This document shows positions 16,608 to 24,463 of a stretch of DNA of 37,901 nt, piece after piece. Below the pieces are notes generated by a model. The model was given only the letters and a program-made list of their open reading frames with translations. It made no database searches and was not told the DNA's origin. Made by a program: the position numbers and the translations under genes. This DNA is from Acidobacteriota bacterium. GTDB lineage: Bacteria > Acidobacteriota > Terriglobia > Bryobacterales > Bryobacteraceae. The stretch is taken from positions 1-37,901 of the forward strand of contig QHXW01000412.1 in the NCBI GenBank assembly GCA_003223115.1. The letters are read 5' to 3'. Positions within the stretch are counted from its first letter, which is position 1. Every line of letters begins with the position of its first letter.

Positions 16608-17456
16608 ATGACGCGTTTGGCCTCGAACTCCGCCACTGCGCGTGACATCATTCAGGAACTCGTGCGGAACATGCGCGAGGGCCTGGAGCCCCTGCAGTAC
16701 ACCCTTCTGGCGCCGGCCATTTATCACGTTTATCTGCACGCCGACGATCTGGAACGCTTGCGGGGTATTGTGCCCAGAATCATCGATGAGGCACACCGCG
16801 CGCTCGATGGCGAACTGGCCCTTCTGAACCGTGCGCCTCTGAGCGACAAGCTGCGGCTCTCGCGGAAACCGGCTCCCAAAGTAGACGCTCCGCCGGGGGG
16901 CTGGACCATCGACATTCTGGAAAACACCGACGAAGAAACCCAGCCCGGCGACATCGTCATCTATTCGGAACTCGCCATGCCGTCCAAGCCTGAGTATGGC
17001 GCCGGATCCATGACGAAGCGTATTGCCACCAGCCGGCTTTCGGGCGAGTTAAAGACGTCACAAAAGTTTGACGAGAAGCCCGATAGCGCCGCCGAAGCAT
17101 ACGCCACCATCGAATACGAAGACCAGAATGGACGCCAGACGTACCGCGTGACCAAGAACCAGATCGTCATCGGCCGCGGAGGCCGCGACTACTGGACCGA
17201 CTTGACGCTCCACACTGTGCCCGACGTCTCGCGCGAGCACATACGCTTGCGCCGCGACCCGGACAGCGGAAAATTCTTTCTGAAGGACCTGAGCCGGCTC
17301 GGTACAACTGTGGATGGCCAGAAGATTCCGAGCAGCATCGACTACGTCGAGGGTGAAAAAAAAGACAAGAATCTTGAAGTGGGTCTTCCGGTTCGCGCGC
17401 GGATCGGCCTGGCCGATGTGGTCTTCCTGGATTTTCGTGTGACGGGCGCCCAATGA
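16608..17456 (+). CDS. FHA-domain protein with DUF3662-like N-terminus (FhaB/FhaA-like)
   Basis: A 282-residue cytoplasmic protein. The N-terminal region (about 1-80) has a LLAPAIYHVYLHADDLERL segment like the DUF3662 domain of actinobacterial FhaA. A low-complexity linker is followed by a C-terminal FHA domain (about 170-280) with GRGGRD near 189, SREHIRLRRD and the closing LKDLSRLGTTVDG, which together form the phosphothreonine-binding pocket. FHA domains read Ser/Thr-kinase phosphorylation, and the kinase lies two genes on. The ATG at 16608 is chosen because family similarity starts there; the open frame continues up to 16458 without similarity. Its stop overlaps the start of a tiny membrane-protein gene (ATGA). 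It opens the kinase/phosphatase/peptidoglycan-synthase operon. Confidence 0.88.
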   Translation: MTRLASNSATARDIIQELVRNMREGLEPLQYTLLAPAIYHVYLHADDLERLRGIVPRIIDEAHRALDGELALLNRAPLSDKLRLSRKPAPKVDAPPGGWTIDILENTDEETQPGDIVIYSELAMPSKPEYGAGSMTKRIATSRLSGELKTSQKFDEKPDSAAEAYATIEYEDQNGRQTYRVTKNQIVIGRGGRDYWTDLTLHTVPDVSREHIRLRRDPDSGKFFLKDLSRLGTTVDGQKIPSSIDYVEGEKKDKNLEVGLPVRARIGLADVVFLDFRVTGAQ

Positions 17457-17554
17457 GATCGCTGCACATGGCTCGGTACTTCTTTGTGTCCGCCTTGCTC
17501 ATCCTGGTCGCTGGCCTGGCCTGGATGAGTCATTTCCGAACTCAACGAAAATAG
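17453..17554 (+). CDS. Tiny single-pass membrane protein in the envelope cluster
   Basis: A 33-codon frame whose ATG overlaps the FHA gene's stop (ATGA) and ends 6 bases before the phosphatase start. The product has a short basic N-terminus (MRSLHMARY), one hydrophobic segment (about residues 9-26, FFVSALLILVAGLAW) and a basic tail (RTQRK). This is the profile of a small regulatory membrane peptide. I recognise no family. The perfect operon spacing and clean membrane pattern argue that it is real, but only comparison with related genomes can show that. Confidence 0.5.
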   Translation: MRSLHMARYFFVSALLILVAGLAWMSHFRTQRK

Positions 17555-17560
17555 AACTTG

Positions 17561-19192
17561 ATGGTCTCGAGGACGAAGCTGCGGTGTGCGGGCGACAGCC
17601 ATCCGGGACTGGTGCGCTCCAACAATGAAGATCGTTTTCACTTCGATCCGGACCGCGGCATTTTTCTTGTGATCGACGGCATCGGTGGACACGCCGCCGG
17701 CGAAAAGGCCGCCGATATTGCGCTCAGTATGGTTCGAAGCCGCCTGGAACGTGAGACCGGTAGCGCCGGGGAGCGCATCCGGGAAGCTATTACGGTCGCC
17801 AATAACGAAATCTTCCGCCTCGCCAGAACAAATCCGAAGTGGGACGGGATGGCTTGCGTCCTCACGGTTGCGGTGGTCGAAGACGGATCGGCTGTCATCG
17901 GCCACGTCGGAGACTCGCGGCTCTACAAAATCCGCACAGACCGCATCGAGAAGATCACGCACGATCATTCGCCAGTCGGTGAGCGTGAGGATCGGAACGA
18001 CCTTTCCGAAACAGACGCCATGCGGCATCCGCGGCGCAACGAGGTGTTTCGCGACATCGGCACAGAAGAGCACACGCCGGACGACCCGGAGTTCATCGAA
18101 TTGCTTCGCATTCCGTTCGAGGAAGACAGCGCGTTGCTCTTGTGCAGTGACGGGCTCAGTGACCAGTTGACCTCCACGGAAATTCTGCGCACCGTCGTGC
18201 GCGGGGCTGGAAATCCGGACTCGGCCGTACAGGAACTCATCGCAGCCGCCAACCGCGCTGGTGGCAAGGATAACGTTTCGGTTGTCATCGCTGAGGCGCC
18301 ACGATTTTCGGGTCAGCCCGGCGGCGGATCGGCCCCGGACAAGGCCGCGCTCAATCTGTTCACTGCCCGGGGAGCGGTCGCCATCTACGGTTTCATTCTG
18401 GGCGTGCTGGTGCTAGGAGCTCTCGAGTGGCGTTTCGGATGGCTGCACCCCAACCGCACGTCCGATCTAATTTCCGACGCGCGGGTTCTGGTTGTTGGCA
18501 CCGGCGAAGGCGCGCAGTTCACAGCCATCAATGATGCTCTGTCCCAGGCGCGATTCGGCGATACCATCGAGCTGCTCGGCGGTGAGTATCGCGAGCAGAT
18601 CCGGCTGCGTAACGGCGTCAACCTCACGAGCCGGGTGCCGGATGGAGCCATGATCCGGGCCGCGCCTTCCGCTGCGGGCCCCACGATTGCGATTGTGGCC
18701 GAGAAAATCTCGAGCGGCCGGATTACCGGTCTGCGCATCCTTGCCGATGAAAAGATGCCGCTGGCCACAGGGATTCTCCTTGACGACTCGGATGTCGAAA
18801 TCGACGATTCGGAAATTGCAGGCGCCAGCACGGGCATCGAGATTCGAGGAAATTCGCGGGCGGTGCTTCGCGCCAATTCCATCCACGACAATGTGGATAC
18901 CGGTATCGTGATTTCGGGCGGCGCGACGCCCTGGCTCTCGCACAATAGCATCGCCAGCAACGGCCGCAACCCGCGTAGCCCGCGTCCGGGTGTGCTGGTT
19001 TCTAATCCCGCGCGTCCTGTCCTGATCGGTAACGTCTTTGATGACAATGGAACTCAAGCCGTCATCATCCCGCAGGGCATGGACGGCGGCCCGATTCTCA
19101 GATTCAACTTTTTTCTGAAAGGTGAGCCGCTCGGGCGCACGCAGCCGAGTGACATCCGCGGGACGCCAAAACAACGCAGGCGGCGGACGTGA
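17561..19192 (+). CDS. PP2C-type protein phosphatase with TM segment and extracytoplasmic beta-helix domain (PstP-like)
   Basis: A 543-residue membrane protein. The N-terminal PP2C domain (about 1-247) has all metal and catalytic motifs: GDSHPGLVRSNNED (11-24), DGIGGH (39-44), GDSRLY (117-122), CSDGLSD (195-201) and DN (237-238). Such enzymes remove phosphate from Ser/Thr of proteins, here presumably the adjacent kinase and its targets. One TM helix lies at about 271-290. The outer part (about 300-530) shows repeated short strands typical of right-handed parallel beta-helix (PbH1) domains (IDDSEIAGASTGIEI, RANSIHDNVDTGIVI, LSHNSIASNG). This fold often binds or cuts polysaccharides. A TTG one codon upstream was rejected in favour of the ATG. 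The stop overlaps the kinase's GTG start by 4 bases. Confidence 0.92.
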   Translation: MVSRTKLRCAGDSHPGLVRSNNEDRFHFDPDRGIFLVIDGIGGHAAGEKAADIALSMVRSRLERETGSAGERIREAITVANNEIFRLARTNPKWDGMACVLTVAVVEDGSAVIGHVGDSRLYKIRTDRIEKITHDHSPVGEREDRNDLSETDAMRHPRRNEVFRDIGTEEHTPDDPEFIELLRIPFEEDSALLLCSDGLSDQLTSTEILRTVVRGAGNPDSAVQELIAAANRAGGKDNVSVVIAEAPRFSGQPGGGSAPDKAALNLFTARGAVAIYGFILGVLVLGALEWRFGWLHPNRTSDLISDARVLVVGTGEGAQFTAINDALSQARFGDTIELLGGEYREQIRLRNGVNLTSRVPDGAMIRAAPSAAGPTIAIVAEKISSGRITGLRILADEKMPLATGILLDDSDVEIDDSEIAGASTGIEIRGNSRAVLRANSIHDNVDTGIVISGGATPWLSHNSIASNGRNPRSPRPGVLVSNPARPVLIGNVFDDNGTQAVIIPQGMDGGPILRFNFFLKGEPLGRTQPSDIRGTPKQRRRRT

Positions 19193-21105
19193 TACCTGTA
19201 AACCGCAAGGTCGGAAAATTCGAGATTGTCCGCAAGCTGGCGCGCGGCGGCATGGCCGATGTATATCTCGGCCGCGATGATGACACGGGCGGCACCATTG
19301 CTCTGAAGCTCATCGAACATGGCACTGATCCCGATACGGTGGACAGCATCGAAGCTGAGCGCCGCGGTTCGACGCTGCAGGCCCGGCTCGCCGCAGTCGA
19401 TCCGCGCGTGGTGCAGATCCATGGCACTGGCGACGTCGACGATTATTTCTACGTGGCGATGGAGTACATCGAGGGTGAGGATCTGTCAGAGATCATCCGG
19501 CGGGGGCCTCTGCCTGTGGCGCAAGCCGTCGAGATCGCCGGCGAGATTTGCGAGACGCTGGAGCACGCGCACAGCCTGCAAACCACCATCGACGGCAAAG
19601 AGTACCGCGGCATCATCCACGGCGACATCAAGCCGCGAAACATTCGGATCGACTCGAACGGGTGCGTGCGCTTGCTCGATTTCGGCATCGCCAAGGCTCT
19701 CTCGCTTTCCCGCCGCTTGACGCGCAATGAATTCGGCAGCGTGCAGTATGCTTCGCCCGAGCGGCTGGATTCGGGCGAAGTGGACCGCATGTCCGATTTG
19801 TGGTCGGTCGGCGTGGTGCTCTACGAGATGATAACGGGGCAGCAGCCTTACAAAGCGGCTACCACCGAGCGTCTGGAGAGGATGATTCGCTCTCGCATTC
19901 CACCGCCACCGGCGCCCGAGCCTTGTCCCGAACCGTTGCGAAAAATCCTGGTGAAAACGATGACGCCGGATCCAGAGCGGCGCTATCAGTCTGCAGCGGA
20001 CCTGGCAGCAGATCTGATTCGCTTCCGCGGAGGCGGCCTTGTGTTGGCTGCAGACGAAGAGGGCCAGGAAGCCACCAGACGAACCTCGCAGGCCGGTTCT
20101 GTGGATGAAAGTACGCGGAGAACAGCCGCGCCAGCGGATGTCCCGGCCGAAGACGATACGCAGCGAACGGTGGAGCAGTCCAAGCCATCAATACCCGCCG
20201 CACAGCCCGCGCCCGTGGTGAAACCGAAGCTCAAGATCAACAAGATCGTTGTGCGGAGCTTGGCATATCTGTGTCTGGCAATCATGCTCTACATTGGCTA
20301 TGAGACCACTTCCACTTACTTTCTTTACAAGCACGGGCAGCAATTCGAAAATCAGATCAAAACGGAAAAAGTGACGGACCCCGATCGTATCTGGGCGCAG
20401 TGGACGGCACTGGCGAAGGATCGTTCCTCGTCTCCATTCCTGTATGCACCGCGCCGGGCCGTCAAGCAAAAGCTGATGGCCTCCGCCGATCACGTGGTCG
20501 GTACATATAGAGCCAACGATTCCCAGACCGTGTATCAAAAGGATTGGGAGCGCGCGCGAACTTACCTGGCCGATGCCCTGACGCTTGATCCCGGCGACAA
20601 TACCGTCCGTGGGATGCTGCGGCTCAGCGAAGGCCACATTGCGCGAATCAACGGAACGGCGCGGCACAATAGCGCCGCGCTCAACGAGGCCGCTGAGAAG
20701 TTCAACGAGGCGCAGCAGTTGATGCCGAAATCCCCCGATCCCGAACTCGGCCTGGCACGCCTCTACGTTTACGGTTTCAAGGATATCGACAAGGCCTACA
20801 CCGCGCTCCATGAGGCAGAGCGCCGCGGTTATGCGCTGGGCAATCGCGAAAAGGGCCAGCTTGCAGACGGGTACCGCGAGCGGGCTGACCGGCTGTGGAA
20901 CGATTCCCGCAAGATTCGCGGCCTTCCACAGGAAAAAGACGAGGTGCGGAAGGCGGTCGACGATTACGATCGCGCGCTCGAGTTGTATCAGGAGATCGCA
21001 CCTTACGGCAATGCGAGTACCGGTATTGCACGCATTCAGGCGACGATAGGCGCTGTCAAAGGCCGGCTGTTGGAGTTGCAAGCCGGAGCCGATCTATGGC
21101 GGTAA
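19189..21105 (+). CDS. Membrane Ser/Thr protein kinase with extracytoplasmic TPR domain (PknB-like position)
   Basis: A 638-residue Hanks-type kinase. Cytoplasmic catalytic domain at about 9-275: glycine loop (LARGGMADVYLG), ATP lysine Lys40 (ALKLIE), catalytic loop HGDIKPRN with Asp146, DFG at 164-166, a GSVQYASPERL activation-segment end, and DLWSVGVVLYEM. The residue before the catalytic Asp is Gly145, not Arg, so this is a non-RD kinase. A Thr/Pro/Ala-rich linker and one TM helix (about 352-372) follow. The outer C-terminal part (about 375-638) has TPR-like helices and would act as the sensor; PASTA repeats of the PknB type are absent. Start GTG at 19189 overlaps the phosphatase stop. The kinase stop overlaps the SEDS-PBP fusion start by 10 bases. 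Confidence 0.93.
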   Translation: MIPVNRKVGKFEIVRKLARGGMADVYLGRDDDTGGTIALKLIEHGTDPDTVDSIEAERRGSTLQARLAAVDPRVVQIHGTGDVDDYFYVAMEYIEGEDLSEIIRRGPLPVAQAVEIAGEICETLEHAHSLQTTIDGKEYRGIIHGDIKPRNIRIDSNGCVRLLDFGIAKALSLSRRLTRNEFGSVQYASPERLDSGEVDRMSDLWSVGVVLYEMITGQQPYKAATTERLERMIRSRIPPPPAPEPCPEPLRKILVKTMTPDPERRYQSAADLAADLIRFRGGGLVLAADEEGQEATRRTSQAGSVDESTRRTAAPADVPAEDDTQRTVEQSKPSIPAAQPAPVVKPKLKINKIVVRSLAYLCLAIMLYIGYETTSTYFLYKHGQQFENQIKTEKVTDPDRIWAQWTALAKDRSSSPFLYAPRRAVKQKLMASADHVVGTYRANDSQTVYQKDWERARTYLADALTLDPGDNTVRGMLRLSEGHIARINGTARHNSAALNEAAEKFNEAQQLMPKSPDPELGLARLYVYGFKDIDKAYTALHEAERRGYALGNREKGQLADGYRERADRLWNDSRKIRGLPQEKDEVRKAVDDYDRALELYQEIAPYGNASTGIARIQATIGAVKGRLLELQAGADLWR

Positions 21106-24100
21106 CGCGTAGTAAGGCTATCGAACGCGTGGCGACCACTTACGGCCCACTGCACCGGAAGGCTGGAGATGCTTCCGAAGTAGTGTGGTTGGCCGCCGTC
21201 GCCGTACTGATCGCCTGCGGACTGTTCCTGGTGTTCAAAGCCAAAATCCACGCCTTCGGTGAAATTGAACAGGGCCTCGCGAGCAAGCAGATTCTGAACC
21301 TGAACGAGCTTTCGTCGCGAGATGATTTACTTCCTTACCTCGAAATTTTCCCGGATCCCGCCGAGCGGCAGTTCGTCGCGCGTAAGATCTACTATGCCAC
21401 CGGTAATTTGCCGAATGTCGGGGCGCTGGCGCGGATCCGGGTGCCTGAATCCGAGATTCATGGCGGTCGCGGCATGAGCGGATTCCGATCGAGGCTCGAG
21501 CAATTGCCTCAGGTAGAGAGCCACGAGCGTTCACTCGCGCTGCTGACGTCTGAGCAGTTTCGAATCCTCAAACCGCGTTTCGTGGTGCGGCGTCCGGCGC
21601 GTTTCGAACTGGAATTTTTCCTGTGGTCCGCATTGTTCTTCTGCGCTTATTTTGCGGTCTATCTCTGGTGGCGGCTGCGCAACTTCGATGGCGACCGGGT
21701 GCTGCTGGTCCCGGTTTTTCTGCTGACCGGCATCGGCCTCATCCTGATGGTGAGCCTGCGCGATTCGGTGCGGGACGGCCTGATATTCGCCGGGTTCGCG
21801 CAAGGAGTGATCGGCGGCTCTATGCTGTTGGGCTTGCTCAGCTTTATAGACTACAAACGCATGTTCGGAAAACTGTCATTCGTGCCGCTGCTCGCTAGCT
21901 TCGGGCTTTCTCTGTTGCTCGTCCTGTTCGGATATGGTCCGGGCACAAGCGATGCCAAGGTCAACTTGTTCGGATTTCAGCCGGTTGAGCTCATCCGCGT
22001 TCTACTGGTTCTTTTCCTGGCGGGTTATTTCGCCGAACGCTGGGATATTCTGCGCCACGCTCGTGAAGCGCGGCCCAAGATTGCGTGGCTCTCGAAATAC
22101 GTGGATTTACCGCCGCTCGAGTACACGGTTCCGGTGGTTGTGTGTGTCGTTCTGTCGCTGCTGTTCTTCTTTCTACAAAAAGATCTGGGACCAGCGCTGG
22201 TCTTCACCTGTCTTTTCCTCGGGCTCTACGCGATAGCACGGCGCGGCACCACAATGGCGTTCACCGGCCTGGCTGTTCTGGTGATCGGCTTCGGCGCAGG
22301 CTACCTGCTCGGCATTCCACGTACGGTTTCCTCGCGTGTCGCCATGTGGCTCTCGCCCTGGAACAATACCGTGCATGGAGGCGACCAACTCGCACAGTCG
22401 CTATGGGGATTCTCGACCGGCGGCACATTCGGCACAGGGCTCGGGCTGGGCGATGCGGCCCTCGTCCCGGCGGCTCATACCGATCTGGTTTTCTCGGCGC
22501 TGGGCGAGGAATGGGGCTTCCTCGGACTGGTTGCGGTCTTCGCCATTTACGCAATCGTCATCTATCGATCGTTCCACATTGCATTGCGGGCCAAAAGCGA
22601 TTACGAATTTTTTCTCGCCACAGGTCTTACCGCGGCCATCGCCTTGCAGATTCTCCTGATTGGCGGCGGAGCACTTGGCGTGGTGCCGCTCTCGGGTGTG
22701 GTTACTCCGTTTCTGAGTTACGGCCGCAGTTCCATGCTGGCCAATTTCCTGATCTTCGCCATTCTGCTTTCAATCTCCCGGGGCAGCGCGCCAGAACGTA
22801 ATGCGCCGTTTCGGGCGCCGGTCGCGACTATGGGCATCGTTCTGAGTGCTCTGGGCTCCATCATCATCGCCAAAGCCGCATACGTTCAGGTTCTGCGTAG
22901 CGGCCCGATCATGGGGCAAGGCGCTCTGGTTGTTCAGGCGGATGGCGGCCACCGCTACCAATATAATCCTCGCTTTCTCGAGATCATGCGCGAGATTCCG
23001 AAGGGTAGCATCTACGATCGCAACGGTCTGCCGCTGGCAACCAGCCGATGGGAAGAGCTTGAAGCGCATCGCGCTGAGTACGCCCGGCTCGGCGTCGATA
23101 TCAATCGCACGTGCTCGCGTACGGAAAGCCGGCATTATCCATTCGGCGGGCTGACCTTCGACCTTCTCGGCGATCTGCGCACGCGCATGCGTTGGGGCGC
23201 CGGCAACACATCCTTCGTCGAACGAGATTCCGATACTCATTTGCGCGGTTATGATGAACGTCCCACGCTTGTGACCGTGAAGGACCCGAAAACGGGCGCG
23301 ACTGAGCGCATCATGCGTTACGACTACAGCGAGCTGGTTCCATTGCTGCGCCACCGCTATGAGCCCGATGATCCCGCGGTTCGCCGCGTGCTCGACCGGC
23401 CGCGTGATGTGCATATGTCCATCGACGCGCGTTTCGAGGTGCGCACTGCGCAGATCCTCCAGCAGCAGTTGAGGCTGGCCGGAAAGGAGAAAGGCGCGAT
23501 TGTTGTGCTCGATCCTGCAACGGGAGATATGCTGGCTTCGGTGAGTTTTCCGCTTCCGCGGATGATTTCAGCAGATCAACCGTCGAAGACCCGCGACCCT
23601 ATCGGGGCCGATCTGGACAGTTCCGTCGATAACCCTAATCCCTCTCTCGATCGCGCGCGCTACGGCCTCTATCCGCCGGGGTCGACATTCAAAGTGGTCA
23701 CCACGCTGGCCGCGCTGCGTAAAGATCCGGCACTGGCGCACACTCAATACTCATGCATCCGCTTACCGGATGGCCGAGTGGGTAATTACATGCGCGGTTC
23801 CAATCGCCCCATCCGTGATGACGTCCTCGACAAGACACCGCACGGAAATCTGGACATGGAACGAGGCACTGTCGTTTCGTGCAACGCGTATTTCGCGCAG
23901 CTCGGAACATATGATGTGGGCGCTAAGCACTTGTTCGAAACCGCCAGCTTGCTGGGTATTGCAGTGGCCGCGCCGAACACAACGGAACAACTCCGCAAAT
24001 CTCTGCCGCAGTCTTCTTACGGGCAGGGGCAAGTGGTGGCGTCGCCCTTTCAGATGGCGCGGGTCGCCGCTACGGTTGCGAATAGCGGAATGATGCCGCC

Positions 24101-24458
24101 CGGGCAGTGGATTCGCGATGATGCCAAAGGACACACAGCGGAGTTCAAAACAATCGTCAGTCCGGATGTCGCGGTCACCGTGGGGAGATTCATGCGAGAG
24201 GTGGTGACCTCTGGCACCGCCCGGCGCGCTGCATCGGCCGTTGTGCCAATCGCGGGCAAGACCGGCACAGCGGAACTTGCCGACGCTCCCTCACACGCCT
24301 GGTTCATCGGATTTGCGCCCTATGGGAAGGCGGGCCGGCGGATTGCGTTTTCCATTTTGATCGAAAACGGCCAATACGGTGGGACGTACCCGGCGACGGC
24401 TGCTGTCGAGATCGTTGCCGCTGCTCGCGAACTGGGCCTTATCGGCGGGGCGGAGTAA
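21096..24458 (+). CDS. SEDS (RodA/FtsW) glycosyltransferase fused to class B penicillin-binding transpeptidase
   Basis: An 1120-residue membrane protein joining two peptidoglycan synthases. After TM1 (about 29-49) comes an extracytoplasmic segment (50-172), then a SEDS core of about ten TM helices (173-562). It shows SEDS landmarks: FQPVEL (295-299 region; canonical QPSE), QKDLGPAL (361-368), AAHTDLVFSALGEEWGFLG with the conserved loop Asp463, and PFLSYGRSS (538-546). SEDS proteins polymerise lipid II into glycan. A further TM (577-600) leads to a PBP2-type domain: IPKGSIYDRNG pedestal start (634-644), transpeptidase motifs STFK with Ser863, SCN (928-930) and KTGT (1055-1058). The ATG at 21096 overlaps the kinase by 10 bases. 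All catalytic residues are present and the single frame is intact, so the fusion is unlikely to be a sequencing artefact. Confidence 0.95.
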   Translation: MAVTRSKAIERVATTYGPLHRKAGDASEVVWLAAVAVLIACGLFLVFKAKIHAFGEIEQGLASKQILNLNELSSRDDLLPYLEIFPDPAERQFVARKIYYATGNLPNVGALARIRVPESEIHGGRGMSGFRSRLEQLPQVESHERSLALLTSEQFRILKPRFVVRRPARFELEFFLWSALFFCAYFAVYLWWRLRNFDGDRVLLVPVFLLTGIGLILMVSLRDSVRDGLIFAGFAQGVIGGSMLLGLLSFIDYKRMFGKLSFVPLLASFGLSLLLVLFGYGPGTSDAKVNLFGFQPVELIRVLLVLFLAGYFAERWDILRHAREARPKIAWLSKYVDLPPLEYTVPVVVCVVLSLLFFFLQKDLGPALVFTCLFLGLYAIARRGTTMAFTGLAVLVIGFGAGYLLGIPRTVSSRVAMWLSPWNNTVHGGDQLAQSLWGFSTGGTFGTGLGLGDAALVPAAHTDLVFSALGEEWGFLGLVAVFAIYAIVIYRSFHIALRAKSDYEFFLATGLTAAIALQILLIGGGALGVVPLSGVVTPFLSYGRSSMLANFLIFAILLSISRGSAPERNAPFRAPVATMGIVLSALGSIIIAKAAYVQVLRSGPIMGQGALVVQADGGHRYQYNPRFLEIMREIPKGSIYDRNGLPLATSRWEELEAHRAEYARLGVDINRTCSRTESRHYPFGGLTFDLLGDLRTRMRWGAGNTSFVERDSDTHLRGYDERPTLVTVKDPKTGATERIMRYDYSELVPLLRHRYEPDDPAVRRVLDRPRDVHMSIDARFEVRTAQILQQQLRLAGKEKGAIVVLDPATGDMLASVSFPLPRMISADQPSKTRDPIGADLDSSVDNPNPSLDRARYGLYPPGSTFKVVTTLAALRKDPALAHTQYSCIRLPDGRVGNYMRGSNRPIRDDVLDKTPHGNLDMERGTVVSCNAYFAQLGTYDVGAKHLFETASLLGIAVAAPNTTEQLRKSLPQSSYGQGQVVASPFQMARVAATVANSGMMPPGQWIRDDAKGHTAEFKTIVSPDVAVTVGRFMREVVTSGTARRAASAVVPIAGKTGTAELADAPSHAWFIGFAPYGKAGRRIAFSILIENGQYGGTYPATAAVEIVAAARELGLIGGAE

Positions 24459-24463
24459 CAGCC

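Noticed and set aside
20188-21081. Minus-strand open frame of 297 codons
   Set aside because: Antisense shadow of the kinase TPR region; composition and lack of motifs argue against coding.
20895-21095. Earlier start for the SEDS-PBP fusion inside the kinase gene
   Set aside because: It would overlap the kinase by over 200 bases, and the added Arg-rich sequence has no similarity; the ATG at 21096 precedes a normal N-region and TM1.
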